The notes below the pieces were generated by a model that was given only the letters and a program-made list of their open reading frames with translations, was not told the origin of the DNA and made no database searches. Source: Mycolicibacterium goodii (lineage in GTDB: Bacteria; Actinomycetota; Actinomycetes; Mycobacteriales; Mycobacteriaceae). From it: a stretch of 64,000 nt of DNA. Positions 46,551 to 55,425 of the stretch are shown piece after piece. Each line of letters begins with the position of its first letter. The stretch's first letter is position 1. The stretch covers positions 1,426,001-1,490,000 of the forward strand of contig NZ_CP092364.2 in the NCBI RefSeq assembly GCF_022370755.2. Direction: 5' to 3'. Position numbers and translations under genes: made by a program.

Positions 46551-47409
46551 AGCTGATCCTGCGGCGGAAGTACAGGTGCTGGACGATCGTGACGCCCACC
46601 AACAGCGCGAACAGCACCAGCGCCATGACCGCGGCGCGCCCCACCGCCGCGGCGCCGAACGCCTCGGCGTAGATGCGGTGCGCGATCAGATCGGTACGGC
46701 CCTGCGGTCCACCCGCGGTCAGCGCGTACACGGTGTCGAACACCTGTGCCGCGCTGACGATCCCGGTCACCAGCACGAAGAACATCGTCGGCCGCAGCAT
46801 CGGCAGCGTGATGTGGCGGAACCGCTGCCACGACGTCGCGCCGTCGGTGCGTGCGGCGTTGTGCACGTCGACGGGGATGTTGAGGATGCCCGCCAGGAAA
46901 AACAGCGTGACGTAGCCGACGTTGGTCCACACCACCACCGCCGACACCACCGGCAGCGCCAGCCCGGGATCGGTGAGCCACTCGATGCGGGTGTCGAGCA
47001 CCGTGCTCAGCGCGCCGTCGGTGGGTGCGAGGATCCAGCGCCACAGGACCGCGATCGCCAGTGGCGCACAGATCCACGGCAGCACGTAGACCGTGCGGAA
47101 GAACCCGCTGCCCGGCAGCCCGCGCGCCAGCATGGTGGCCGCGGCCAGGCCCAGCACGGTCTGCGCCGGCACGACCAGTGCCATGAACAGCAGCGTCACC
47201 ACCAGAGACTTCCCGAAGCCCGGATCGGTGAGAACCGAACTCCAGTTGCCCAGGCCCACAAATTCGATCGGCCCCAGCAGATCCCAGCGGTGCAGGCTCA
47301 GCCACACGACGACGAGCATGGGCAGCAGCAGAAAGGTGACGACGCCGAACAGGCTGGGCGCGACGAGCGCGTACCCCAGGGCGGTCGTCCGGACACGCGA
47401 GGTGGCCAT
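46537..47409 (-). CDS. uspA: Sugar ABC transporter permease UspA (MalF-like)
   Basis: 290-aa permease of the MalF/UgpA group with six membrane helices. The EAA motif is ILNIPVDVHNAARTDGATSWQ (about 181-201). First gene of the operon; orthologue of Rv2316. A TTTAAT -10 element ends 6 bases before the ATG, so the operon mRNA is probably leaderless. Acts with UspB in the cytoplasmic membrane to import an amino sugar or related compound. Confidence 0.92.
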   Translation of the reverse strand: MATSRVRTTALGYALVAPSLFGVVTFLLLPMLVVVWLSLHRWDLLGPIEFVGLGNWSSVLTDPGFGKSLVVTLLFMALVVPAQTVLGLAAATMLARGLPGSGFFRTVYVLPWICAPLAIAVLWRWILAPTDGALSTVLDTRIEWLTDPGLALPVVSAVVVWTNVGYVTLFFLAGILNIPVDVHNAARTDGATSWQRFRHITLPMLRPTMFFVLVTGIVSAAQVFDTVYALTAGGPQGRTDLIAHRIYAEAFGAAAVGRAAVMALVLFALLVGVTIVQHLYFRRRISYDLT

Positions 47410-47415
47410 TAAGCC

Positions 47416-47421
47416 ATTAAA
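47416..47421 (-). promoter_or_regulatory. -10 element of uspABC
   Basis: TTTAAT on the minus strand, six bases before the uspA ATG, is part of a short direct repeat (TTTAATGGC/TTAATGGC). Predicts leaderless transcription. Confidence 0.45.
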
Positions 47422-47676
47422 GCGGGTCAGTCAGAATGGAGGACCGGCAGCCCCGTATCAGACAGCGACTGTCTCTATCGCTGCGAACACTCCGGCGGGT
47501 CGGACGGAGGTGCGGCGGAGGGGAGCACCCAATTCAGTGGGAGAAAGTTCCGCGGACGAGAGATCAGAACCAGGAGCGTGAGGACAAAAATCATGCCGGC
47601 GGCGGCGAGTTGGGGCTCAGGAATGCCGTCCTGTCGCTGTCACGGTCCCACCGCTGGTCACACACCGGATTGAAAC

Positions 47677-48270
47677 TCAGCGCAGAAATGGATTATCCAC
47701 TTCGCCTGGTGTCCAGGACCTTCCGGCGATGTTCCACCCATTGTCACTGATGATCTGCTGCGCCTGGCCGGAGTAGGGTTCGTCCAACTCGTCGACATAC
47801 AACACGCCGTCAAGATGGGCGGTCTCGTGCTGCAACATGCGTGCGAACAGGCCGGTACCCTCGATTTCGATCTCCCCGCCGCTCATGTCGATTCCGGTGA
47901 CACGCGCCCAGTCGGCTCGCACAATCGGGAATTTGAAACCGGGCACCGAGAGACAACCCTCGTCGTCATCGTCGGATGCCGCCGCACGGCGGACCACCTG
48001 GGACACTTCCAATACCGGGTTTATCACAACGCCACGGTGTCGCGTCGGCCGGCCGCGATCCTCCGGACAGTCATAAACGAATATCCGCAACCCAACCCCG
48101 ACCTGTGGAGCAGCAAGACCGACACCTCTCGACTCCGCCAATGTGTGATACATATCGGCGACGAGGTCCTCGACGGACGTGGGAAGTGCACCGTCCGCGC
48201 GTGTTTCGACTGTTTCGGCCGGTCGATGGAGAACAGGATCACCGCAGATACGTATCGGTCGAACAGCCAC
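47677..48270 (-). CDS. def: Peptide deformylase
   Basis: 197-aa metalloenzyme that removes the formyl group from nascent N-terminal fMet. All three motifs are intact: GVGLAAPQ (about 50-57), EGCLS (near 103-107) and QHETAHLDG (near 146-154), giving the Cys and two His metal ligands and the catalytic Glu. GTG start with a -10-like TATCGT ending 6 bases before. The gene sits in an accessory region, not beside fmt or the usual def neighbours; since these genomes normally have def elsewhere this may be a second copy. Actinonin-type inhibitors target this enzyme class. Confidence 0.9.
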   Translation of the reverse strand: MAVRPIRICGDPVLHRPAETVETRADGALPTSVEDLVADMYHTLAESRGVGLAAPQVGVGLRIFVYDCPEDRGRPTRHRGVVINPVLEVSQVVRRAAASDDDDEGCLSVPGFKFPIVRADWARVTGIDMSGGEIEIEGTGLFARMLQHETAHLDGVLYVDELDEPYSGQAQQIISDNGWNIAGRSWTPGEVDNPFLR

Positions 48271-48436
48271 ACCAGTACGATATCGGTGATTCTCTTCCTA
48301 TTCCAGACGATGCGGCTCTGTCTTTCGCTGTTTCTGATTGCCCGTACACGGCGTCGGTCACGACGTACAGTTCGCGGCTATCCTCATCTGGCGTTGCGAC
48401 GGCATCGGTCGCGCACGCCCGGCCGTAGGTCGGGAA

Positions 48437-48871
48437 CTACGGCGTGGCAATGAGTTCGAGCTGGATGTTGTCAGGGTCGCGGAACACCACGGTGGAGTAC
48501 GCGAGGGGCTCCGTCTCATCGACCACACCGGTGTGGGCGATGCCGAGCGAGTCGAGCCAGGCTGTCCAGTTCACCAGGTCCGCACGTGCCGCCACCGCAA
48601 AGGCCACGTGGTCCAGACCCGTTCGGGCTTCGTCGAACGGCTCGCCGCGGTTGCCGGTGTTGTTGTGTAGGCCCAGGATCAGGCCGGACAGTGGCTCGCG
48701 TAGCAATACGCTGTAACCCGTTTCCTCGCGGCCGTGATGCGGAATCACCAGACCGAGCGGCTCAGCGTGAAAGACCCGCTGGTACCAGGCGGTGCTGGCC
48801 TCGAGATCGGTGACGGTCAATGACAGGTGATCGACCCCGGTGAATCTGGGTGGATCTGGGGTGTGGTTCAT
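48437..48871 (-). CDS. VOC/glyoxalase-family protein
   Basis: 144-aa vicinal-oxygen-chelate protein with two beta-alpha-beta-beta-beta modules. FTGVDHLSLTVTDLEASTAWYQ gives the first His and GLDHVAFAV the second; the final metal Glu is in NIQLELIATP. These look like complete metal ligands, so it may be a glyoxalase, dioxygenase or fosfomycin-type enzyme; substrate unknown. Part of a minus-strand cluster with YjbR, nitroreductase and AhpD-like genes. Confidence 0.88.
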   Translation of the reverse strand: MNHTPDPPRFTGVDHLSLTVTDLEASTAWYQRVFHAEPLGLVIPHHGREETGYSVLLREPLSGLILGLHNNTGNRGEPFDEARTGLDHVAFAVAARADLVNWTAWLDSLGIAHTGVVDETEPLAYSTVVFRDPDNIQLELIATP

Positions 48872-48896
48872 GGCCTGGCTTCGAGATGTCGGTTGG

Positions 48897-49406
48897 TCAT
48901 CGGCGTGGCGCTTCTGGCTCGAGGCCGGTCGGGCAGCCGGAAGTGGGCGGTTCGCACAATTTTCTCCCTACCTGCGTTGAGGTCTCCAACGGACGCGCAG
49001 AGTGCCGCATAGCTGACGTCAGGGCGGCCGTTCGGAACATCTGTGGGTCCAGGGGACGGCGTTGTTTCGGAAGCCCCTCGACGACAAGCAGGTAGGACTC
49101 GGTTACCAGCTCGTCGATGAGCCCCGCATCGATGCCGTTTCCGGGGTGCAGCGTGATCCAGTGCTTCTTGTTCATGTGATAGCCAGGCGTGATCTGCGTG
49201 TGTGCTTCGCGCAGCGATTCCGCGTCGTGAGGATCTGCTTTGAGGATCACGACCGGCTCACCGGGCATCGAGGTGTGCAGCATGAACACCTTGCCGCCGA
49301 CCTTCCACAGTTCCCAATCTCCGTTGTCCTGACGGCTTCGCACCGCCCCGGGGAGTTCGTCAGCGCGAGTTGCCGAACGTGCCTGCAGCCGCGAGTCATG
49401 TTGCAT
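48897..49406 (-). CDS. MmcQ/YjbR-family protein with extended C terminus
   Basis: 169-aa protein of the MmcQ/YjbR fold (DNA-binding-like double wing). GDWELWKVGGKVFMLHTSMPG and TPGYHMNKKHWITLHPGNGID are its family core, ending at ESYLLVVEGLPKQRRP near residue 123. The following ~45 residues, rich in Arg, Ser and Pro, are not typical and may come from loss of the normal stop. AGGAG precedes the ATG by 7 bases, which decides the start. Function of the family is not established. Confidence 0.82.
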   Translation of the reverse strand: MQHDSRLQARSATRADELPGAVRSRQDNGDWELWKVGGKVFMLHTSMPGEPVVILKADPHDAESLREAHTQITPGYHMNKKHWITLHPGNGIDAGLIDELVTESYLLVVEGLPKQRRPLDPQMFRTAALTSAMRHSARPLETSTQVGRKLCEPPTSGCPTGLEPEAPRR

Positions 49407-49519
49407 TTCATACTCCTGGATGGTCGCGATGGTGGCGCAGCGCCTGTGACGGGGCAATGCCGGCACAGGCAGTGCGTCCAATGGACGGCCCTGGCATCCT
49501 TGGAGGCCGGGCCTGCGGT

Positions 49520-50167
49520 TCAGATGAAGGTGAAGATGCGGTCAGGGTCGAACCGCGAGATCGGGGTCGTGTAGATCCTCTCTGGATCCGGGTATCCGAG
49601 CGCGAGAAGAACCGTTGTGGTGTGGCCCGTCTCGTCGATGCCGAACGCCGTGTCGACGGTGGTCCGGTCGAATCCCTCGAGTGGTGTGGCTTCGACCCCG
49701 AGCTCGGCGGCGGCCATCATCGTCATGCCGAGCGCCATGTAGGTCTGCTTCTCCATCCAGTGGTCGAGATCCTTGAAGGTCGAGTCGCGCATGTTGAGGA
49801 AGGCTCGCGTCATCTTCTCCCACAGCTGCTGCTTTGCCGGGTCGGGGAACCGCCCGTCCGCCCGTTCCTTCGCGAAAACCGCAGCGAGGTGTTCGTCGGA
49901 TACGTCCTTTCTGGTCGTGAGAATGATTGCGTGAGACGCGTTCTGGACTTTTTCGCGGTTGTCACGGTTGGCCTCTCCCAGGTTGTCGGCCAGCTTCTGC
50001 TTACCTTCGCGCGTCGCGAGGACGTAGAAGTGGTTCGGCTGTACGTTCACCGACGACGGGGTCGAGCGCAGAAACCTCAACAGCTGCTGCAGGGTCTGCT
50101 CCGGGATGGTCTTCGTCGGGTCGAAGTACCTCGTGAGGTGTTTGTTCATCAATTTGTCGAGGTCCAT
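49520..50167 (-). CDS. NAD(P)H nitroreductase (NfsB-like)
   Basis: 215-aa FMN-dependent nitroreductase-fold enzyme. The N-terminal helix LDKLMNKHLTRYFDPTKTIP is followed by LLRFLRSTPSSVNVQPNHFYV, the FMN-contact SxxNxQPxxF motif. Near the C terminus GVEATPLEGFDRTTVDTAFG and LALGYPDPER are also typical. NfsB-like enzymes reduce nitroaromatics and quinones without one-electron oxygen cycling. AGAGGAAG lies 3 bases before the ATG. Follows the AhpD-like gene by 126 bases on the same strand. Confidence 0.9.
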   Translation of the reverse strand: MDLDKLMNKHLTRYFDPTKTIPEQTLQQLLRFLRSTPSSVNVQPNHFYVLATREGKQKLADNLGEANRDNREKVQNASHAIILTTRKDVSDEHLAAVFAKERADGRFPDPAKQQLWEKMTRAFLNMRDSTFKDLDHWMEKQTYMALGMTMMAAAELGVEATPLEGFDRTTVDTAFGIDETGHTTTVLLALGYPDPERIYTTPISRFDPDRIFTFI

Positions 50168-50293
50168 GATCTTCCTCTTTCTTCGTGGTGTTCGTGAGTT
50201 GTTGGTGCGATGGGAGTTAGGAGATCGCCGTGGCGTCTGAAACGTCGTTGCCGCAGGCGCTGGATGCCGGCCCGATGCCGCCACGTCGAACGG

Positions 50294-50842
50294 TCATGGG
50301 GCGGCGGCGGAGGTGTCGATCGCGGGGACGTCCACCTCTGTCTTGTTGACGTTGTTGAGGAAATTGGTGAGGAGGAACTGCACGGTGACCGTGACGATGG
50401 CCAGGATCTGGGCGTCGGTGTAGCCCGCGCTCCGCACCGCGGCCAGGTCGGCGTCGCTCACGTGTCCGCGTGTGTCGACCACCTGCTGGACGAAGTGCGC
50501 GACCGCGGAGCGGCGCGGATCGATCGAGCTTCCGGAACGAGCGAGCCTGATGTCCTCTTGTGACATTCCGCCGAGTTGCAACGACACGTAGGAGTGCATG
50601 GCCAGGCAGTAGTCGCAGCCGTTCGACTCGGACACGGCGAGCGCGATCGTGTGCCGCGTCTTGGCGTCGAGCACGCGTGCGAGCTTGCTCTGCAGTGAGG
50701 TCACAACCTCGAGCACGGTCGGGTTCGCAGCGAGGGTCTGGAACATACTCGGAACGAAACCGAACTGCGCACCGATGCCGTCCAGGACTGCTCGCGTCTC
50801 GGTCGTGAGGTCTCCAGTGGCGGGGGCGTTCAGTCGAGACAT
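50294..50842 (-). CDS. Carboxymuconolactone decarboxylase/AhpD-like protein
   Basis: 182-aa alkylhydroperoxidase-fold protein with the redox motif E-x3-C-x2-C-x3-H intact: SESNGCDYCLAMH gives E72, C76, C79 and H83. Such proteins reduce peroxides or act as thiol oxidoreductases. AAGGAG precedes the ATG. It lies downstream of gnd and upstream of the nitroreductase on the minus strand, fitting an oxidant/electrophile defence cluster, with gnd able to supply NADPH. Confidence 0.9.
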   Translation of the reverse strand: MSRLNAPATGDLTTETRAVLDGIGAQFGFVPSMFQTLAANPTVLEVVTSLQSKLARVLDAKTRHTIALAVSESNGCDYCLAMHSYVSLQLGGMSQEDIRLARSGSSIDPRRSAVAHFVQQVVDTRGHVSDADLAAVRSAGYTDAQILAIVTVTVQFLLTNFLNNVNKTEVDVPAIDTSAAAP

Positions 50843-50869
50843 GGTATTTACCACTCCTTTTCGTATCAA

Positions 50870-50886
50870 CTTCCCCGATCGGGAAG
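50870..50886 (-). repeat. Inverted repeat before the AhpD-like gene
   Basis: CTTCCC-CGATC-GGGAAG lies 27 bases before the AhpD-like start and 80 bases after the gnd stop. It may be an operator, or a weak terminator of gnd; no T-tract follows in the minus direction. Confidence 0.4.
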
Positions 50887-50966
50887 AGGCTTCTTCTTCA
50901 CGGAACTCGACAAAGGGGGCGCATCCTGACACCGGGCGGGCGCGATGCGTGGTGGCGCTCGAACAC

Positions 50967-52427
50967 TCAGGCTTCGATTTCGCTGTGGTCGCCGCTCCAG
51001 AGGGTGTGGAATTTTTTGCCGGGTTCGGCGTCGGTGCGTCCGTAGGTGTGTGCGCCGAAGAAGTCGCGCAGGCCTTGGGTGAGTGCTGCGGGTAGCCGCT
51101 CGGTGCGCAGCGCGTCGTAGTAGGACAGGGCCGAGGAGAATCCGGGGATCGGGATGCCGAGCTGTGTGGCGGTGACCACCACGCGGCGCCAGCTGTCGAT
51201 GGCTGATTCGACGGCGCTGCGGAAGTAGGGTGCTGCCAGCAGGGTGGCGAGGTCGGGTTCGGCGTCGTGGGCCTCTTTGATCCGGTTGAGGAACTTGGCC
51301 CGGACGATGGAGCCGCCGCGCCAGATGGTGGCCAGGTCGCCGGGGGTGATGTTCCAGTGGTATTCGGCGCTGCCGGCCTGGATCTGGTTGAAGCCTTGGG
51401 CGTAGGCGACGATCTTGGAGGCGTAGAGCGCTTGGCGGACGTCTTCGATGAACTGGGCGGTGTCAGAGGGTGCGGTGCCGAGTTGGCCGGAGACCAGGCC
51501 CACGGTGGCTTTGCGTTGGGGTACCGAGCCGGACAGGGCGCGGGCGAATACGGCTTCGGCGATGCCGGTGACCGGTACGCCGAGGTCGAGGGCGGATTTG
51601 ACGGTCCAGCGGCCGGTGCCTTTTTGTTCGGCCTCGTCGACGATGACGTCGACGAGGGGTTTGCCGGTCTTGGTGTCGGTCTGGCGCAGCACTTTGGCGG
51701 TGATCTCGACCAGGAAGCTGTCGAGGTCGCCTTTGTTCCATTCGTCGAAGACGTCGGCGATCTGGCCCGCGGTCTTGCCCAGGCCGTCGCGCAGCAGTTG
51801 GTAGGCCTCGCCGATGAGTTGCATGTCGGAGTATTCGATGCCGTTGTGCACCATTTTGACGAAGTGGCCGGCGCCGTCGGGGCCGATGTGGGTGCAGCAG
51901 GGCACTCCGTCGACGTGGGCGGAGATTTCTTCGAGGAGGGGGCCGAGGCTTGTGTAGGACTCGGCGGGGCCGCCGGGCATGATCGACGGGCCGTTGAGGG
52001 CGCCTTCTTCGCCGCCGGAGATGCCGGCGCCGACGAAGTGCAGGCCGCGCTCGCGCATTGCGGCTTCGCGGCGGATGGTGTCGGTGTAGAGCGCGTTGCC
52101 GCCGTCGATGATGATGTCGCCGGGTTCCATGGCCTCGGCCAGTTCGTTGATCACCGCGTCGGTGGCCTCGCCGGCTTTGACCATGATCAGTACGCGGCGC
52201 GGTTTCTCCAGCGCGTCGAGGAACTCCGCGATGGTCTCGCTGCGTACGAACCTGCCTTCCGAGCCGTGTTCGGCCAGCAGCGCATCGGTCTTGGCGATCG
52301 ACCGGTTGTGCAAGGCCACCGTGTAGCCGTGACGGGCGAAGTTACGCGCGATGTTCGAACCCATCACCGCCAAACCGGTGACACCGATCTGCGCAGTGCC
52401 GAGGTTGGGGGATACAGACGAGCTCAT
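50967..52427 (-). CDS. gnd: 6-phosphogluconate dehydrogenase, decarboxylating
   Basis: 486-aa pentose-phosphate pathway enzyme that converts 6-phosphogluconate to ribulose 5-phosphate, CO2 and NADPH. The cofactor motif is GVTGLAVMGSNIARN (about 16-30), GDIIIDGGNALYTDT lies near 125, the signature GAGISGGEEGAL near 155 and the catalytic Lys in GHFVKMVHNGIEY near 207. The C terminus THYGRTD-like region (AHTYGRTD) and long length match the homodimeric 470-485 aa class. AAAGG precedes the ATG by 7 bases. ATG at 52427 (MSSSVSPN). Confidence 0.95.
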   Translation of the reverse strand: MSSSVSPNLGTAQIGVTGLAVMGSNIARNFARHGYTVALHNRSIAKTDALLAEHGSEGRFVRSETIAEFLDALEKPRRVLIMVKAGEATDAVINELAEAMEPGDIIIDGGNALYTDTIRREAAMRERGLHFVGAGISGGEEGALNGPSIMPGGPAESYTSLGPLLEEISAHVDGVPCCTHIGPDGAGHFVKMVHNGIEYSDMQLIGEAYQLLRDGLGKTAGQIADVFDEWNKGDLDSFLVEITAKVLRQTDTKTGKPLVDVIVDEAEQKGTGRWTVKSALDLGVPVTGIAEAVFARALSGSVPQRKATVGLVSGQLGTAPSDTAQFIEDVRQALYASKIVAYAQGFNQIQAGSAEYHWNITPGDLATIWRGGSIVRAKFLNRIKEAHDAEPDLATLLAAPYFRSAVESAIDSWRRVVVTATQLGIPIPGFSSALSYYDALRTERLPAALTQGLRDFFGAHTYGRTDAEPGKKFHTLWSGDHSEIEA

Positions 52428-52654
52428 AGGGGAGCCTTTCGTCTTCATGGTGCGGAACAGGCTTACCTACTGACAAACGCCGAAGCGCCGAAAAACTGCT
52501 GCAATCCGTTGGCGTTGGCAGCTCGATCGCTCCATCGATCGGCACCACCGCCGCCCGACGGCCAAGCGCGGCCGAACCGCAATAGGTCGCCGCTGCGGTG
52601 TAATTCGGTCCCGAGGCCGACTCAACGATTCGAAGACTGCGAGCGGAAGCGCTC
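52428..52654. other. Intergenic region upstream of gnd
   Basis: About 230 bases on the left part of the 461-base gap between gnd and the SnoaL-like gene. No coding frame of merit on either strand. It must contain the gnd promoter, not identified with confidence. Confidence 0.3.
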
Positions 52655-52698
52655 TTGCCAACCACTGCCGCGACGGCCTAATGTGGACTAAATGGTCC
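52655..52698 (+). promoter_or_regulatory. Promoter with palindromic operator (site A) for the SnoaL/PEP-mutase genes
   Basis: TTGCCA (52655-52660) and TAATGT (52679-52684) are 18 bases apart, a good housekeeping-type promoter. The 14-bp GGACTAAATGGTCC (52685-52698) follows at once and covers the predicted start site. This is one of four related sites in 52.6-57.3 kb, the others lying near tetR and the flavodoxin-like gene. A repressor bound here would block initiation. Confidence 0.65.
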
Positions 52699-52888
52699 TG
52701 CAATCGCATGCTCGACGGACCAACCGCACTCAGTAGGGGAACAGCCCCCGGCGCATTCTGAGCCCCTGCGCTCAACGGGCCCCGAGGTGCGGAACTCGCG
52801 ACCGAAACACCCTGCACCGCGTTCACGGGACTGAAACGACGGCACATCCAGGGCGAATACCGAACCGCACGGAGGAGACCGCTAGGCA

Positions 52889-53281
52889 ATGAACGACACC
52901 ACGCAGTCCGCCGAGGATCTGGCGATCCTGGGACAACTCAATCTCGACTACATCCACTCCGATCAGACCAGCGATGTCGAGCGCTTCAGCGACCTCCTTG
53001 CCGAAGACTTTGTCATCCAGTTCGAGGGCGTCACGCGCGGCCGGGCCGAATACCTGGACTACATCGCCAATCCGCGCCCATCTCCGTTCAAAGACCTTGC
53101 GGTGCACGATGTCAACATTCGAATCCTCGGCGATGTCGCCCTGATCCATGGGCGCAGCACATTGACCACGCTGGCCGACGGAGTCGCCAGGCAAGCTCTC
53201 TACACCGACATCTACCAGAAGCGTGACGGCAGGTGGGTCTGTGTCGCGGCATGTGCGCACGACGCGGTGCCGGTCGCCTGA
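52889..53281 (+). CDS. SnoaL-like/NTF2-fold protein
   Basis: 130-aa protein of the SnoaL/nuclear transport factor 2 fold: ILGQLNLDYIHSDQTSDVERFSDLLAEDFV at the N terminus (family helix and loop), then ILGDVALIHGRSTL and a final DGRWVCVAACAHDA. These small cone-shaped barrels act as isomerases, cyclases or binding proteins; no catalytic role can be assigned. CGGAGGAG lies 11 bases before the ATG. Probably transcribed with the PEP-mutase-like gene 148 bases downstream from the promoter at 52655. Confidence 0.85.
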   Translation: MNDTTQSAEDLAILGQLNLDYIHSDQTSDVERFSDLLAEDFVIQFEGVTRGRAEYLDYIANPRPSPFKDLAVHDVNIRILGDVALIHGRSTLTTLADGVARQALYTDIYQKRDGRWVCVAACAHDAVPVA

Positions 53282-53429
53282 CGCATCGCCACAACGATGC
53301 CGTTGGCAGACAATTCCGGTCGGGGTATGGAATGGCGTGACCCGGCATGTCGTGGTCACCCAGCAGGCCGAGATGGGCCTTGCGCCGCTTGGGAGAGAAC
53401 TTCGCAGCACCGAGATCGGAGGACGACGC

Positions 53430-54251
53430 ATGTCTGACAGTGCAGCCGGGGCACGTTACGAACGGTTCGCTGAATTGCACCGGGGCCCCGGTATCTTCAT
53501 CATGCCCAACGTATGGGACGGGCCGTCGGCGCTGCTCTTCAAAGATGCGGGATTCAAGTCGATCGCGACGTCGTCAGCGGTTCTTGCCGCGACACTGGGC
53601 CGGCTCGACGGCATACACGCTGTGAGCCGTGATGAGCACTTGAACCATGCCGCCGTGCTGACGTCCGTCAGTGGACTGCCGGTCAATGGTGACTTCGAGG
53701 ACGGCTACGGTCAGACGCCCCAGGATGTCGCGGCCACTGTCGACGCCGCGATTGCCCGCGGTCTGGCCGGCATCGGGGTCGAGGACACCACTGGTGACCC
53801 TGATGATCCGATTCGTGACTTCGACGACGCGGTTCGCCGCGTCGAGGCGGCTGCCGCGGCCGCACGTGGGAAACTCGTTCTGACCGGCCGAACAGACAAC
53901 TTCTTGTGGGGCATTTCCGACATGGACGACACCATCCGCCGGTTGTCAGCGTACGCGGAGGCCGGTGCCGACGTCCTCTATGCACCGAATCTGCCGGACA
54001 TCAACTCCATGAGCGCAGTCGTCAGGGCCGTTGCGCCCAAACCGGTCAACGTACTCGTCGGCCCGCGGGACAGCGTTTCGCTCGCACAACTGCAGACGAT
54101 CGGTGTACGCCGGGTCAGCCTCGGGGTCGACCCCTATACCCACGCCCTCGGAGCCACGCGAAAGGCTGCCGCGAAGCTTGTGAACGGAGACTTGACCGCG
54201 CTCGCATCCGACCTCGACTTCGGCCACATCGTCGACCTGATCAGGAGATGA
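53430..54251 (+). CDS. Isocitrate lyase/PEP-mutase superfamily protein
   Basis: 273-aa TIM-barrel enzyme of the ICL/PEPM group. IMPNVWDGPSALLFKDAGFKSIATSS begins the barrel, VNGDFEDGYG (about 79-88) holds the metal-binding acidic residues, and GVEDTT and LTGRTDNF follow. The KKCGH motif of isocitrate lyase is absent, so it belongs to the PEP mutase/oxaloacetate decarboxylase/2,3-dimethylmalate lyase side. It would make or break a C-C or C-P bond next to a carboxylate. GGAGG precedes the ATG by 7 bases, deciding the start. Confidence 0.88.
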   Translation: MSDSAAGARYERFAELHRGPGIFIMPNVWDGPSALLFKDAGFKSIATSSAVLAATLGRLDGIHAVSRDEHLNHAAVLTSVSGLPVNGDFEDGYGQTPQDVAATVDAAIARGLAGIGVEDTTGDPDDPIRDFDDAVRRVEAAAAAARGKLVLTGRTDNFLWGISDMDDTIRRLSAYAEAGADVLYAPNLPDINSMSAVVRAVAPKPVNVLVGPRDSVSLAQLQTIGVRRVSLGVDPYTHALGATRKAAAKLVNGDLTALASDLDFGHIVDLIRR

Positions 54252-54417
54252 CGCGGTTGGGCGCAGATCTCGCCTCGTCCCGACATCTTGGGTGGATTTT
54301 CTCGGCCCAGGCTCCGGCGACGACCCGGTATGCCGGGTCGAACCTCGGCAACGATATGCAGTTCCTTGGGGAGTGGCACGCCGTCGGAAATTCCGCTCGA
54401 CAAGTGTCAGCTTGTGT

Positions 54418-55134
54418 TCAGCGTTTGGCGGGCGTGTCGCTCGGCCGGGTGGTATTCGCACGGCGTGAGGTCCTGGCCGTTTTGTGTGACCTGGTGGTTT
54501 TCGTGGGGCTGATGGTCAGGCTTTCGATATGGGCCAACGCCATGTCGAGAGCGGTGGCCATTGGGGCGACGTCGTGGTTGGCCTGCGCGAGCAGGTAGCC
54601 ACCTTGCAACGCGGCCATCAGCCCGGTGGCCAGCGCGTCGGGGTCGGCCGTGGCGCGAAGGGTCCCGTTGTCTTGCATCCGCCGAAACCCAGCCGCCAGC
54701 AGCCTTTCCCAGGTCGCGAAATGTGCCGAGAGTGAAGCGCGTGCCTGTTCATCTTGGTCAGAAAGCTCGATTACCAGGCTGCCCAGCGCACAACCGTAGG
54801 CGCCCCCCTGCAGGGCTGCACCCTGGACCAGGGCGTCACGCCAGCGCCGCAGACCGCTCATGGACTTCAGTCGCGCCAAGCGCTGCTCTTCGCGCGTCAG
54901 GATCTGTTCGGCCCGCAACGCCACGACTGCGCGCACCAACTCGGGCTTACCGTCTGGGAAATGTTTGTAGAGCTGGGACTTGCTGGTTCCGGTCGCGGCC
55001 CGCACATCGTCGAGAGTGACGGCATTGACGCCGCGGACATACATCAGGTCCGCGGCCGATGAGATCATCCGGGCACGAGTCGCTTCCCCGCGTGCGGTCG
55101 TTCGCCGCCGCGTCGGACGCTCACCGCCGCTCAC
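54418..55134 (-). CDS. TetR-family transcriptional regulator
   Basis: About 238-aa TetR repressor. The N-terminal HTH (about 20-65) reads MISSAADLMYVRGVNAVTLD, then DVRAATGTSKSQLYKHFPDGK. The C-terminal ligand domain follows the TetR_C pattern LVQGAALQGGAYGCALGSLV (nitroaromatic/nem-type repressors), with a basic tail rich in Thr and Arg. GTG at 55134 is chosen for family length; ATG 55224 is possible. The palindrome at 55246-55259 lies in its promoter, and three similar ones lie before neighbouring redox genes, so this is the likely regulator of the cluster. Confidence 0.88.
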   Translation of the reverse strand: MSGGERPTRRRTTARGEATRARMISSAADLMYVRGVNAVTLDDVRAATGTSKSQLYKHFPDGKPELVRAVVALRAEQILTREEQRLARLKSMSGLRRWRDALVQGAALQGGAYGCALGSLVIELSDQDEQARASLSAHFATWERLLAAGFRRMQDNGTLRATADPDALATGLMAALQGGYLLAQANHDVAPMATALDMALAHIESLTISPTKTTRSHKTARTSRRANTTRPSDTPAKR

Positions 55135-55245
55135 CAGCGCAACACTACCGGCTGAGTCGGGCCGCAGTCGTTGCCCGCATCGGCGCGTCGAGGAGCCGGC
55201 CCAGGACCGGTGCCGAGCAGACATCTGACCATCTGCTGCAATAAT

Positions 55246-55259
55246 GGACTATATAGTTC
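55246..55259. promoter_or_regulatory. Operator-like palindrome, site B (tetR promoter)
   Basis: GGACTATATAGTTC, palindromic at 6 of 7 pairs, lies upstream of tetR and between it and the small plus-strand gene at 55426. Shares the GGACT core and 14-bp size with sites A, C and D. Expected TetR autoregulatory site. Confidence 0.65.
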
Positions 55260-55425
55260 TTTCAGGGCGTGCACGAGAAGTACCTGCTGCCCTTTTCTGC
55301 GCGTCAACGCAGACCGGTTGGTTCAGATACCACAACAAGCTCACCCGGGTGAAGTGGCCCGCGGGTGATGACGCCTCACCCCCTGCCGGTGAATGCTGGC
55401 TCAGCAGATGGCGAACGGAGGGCAA

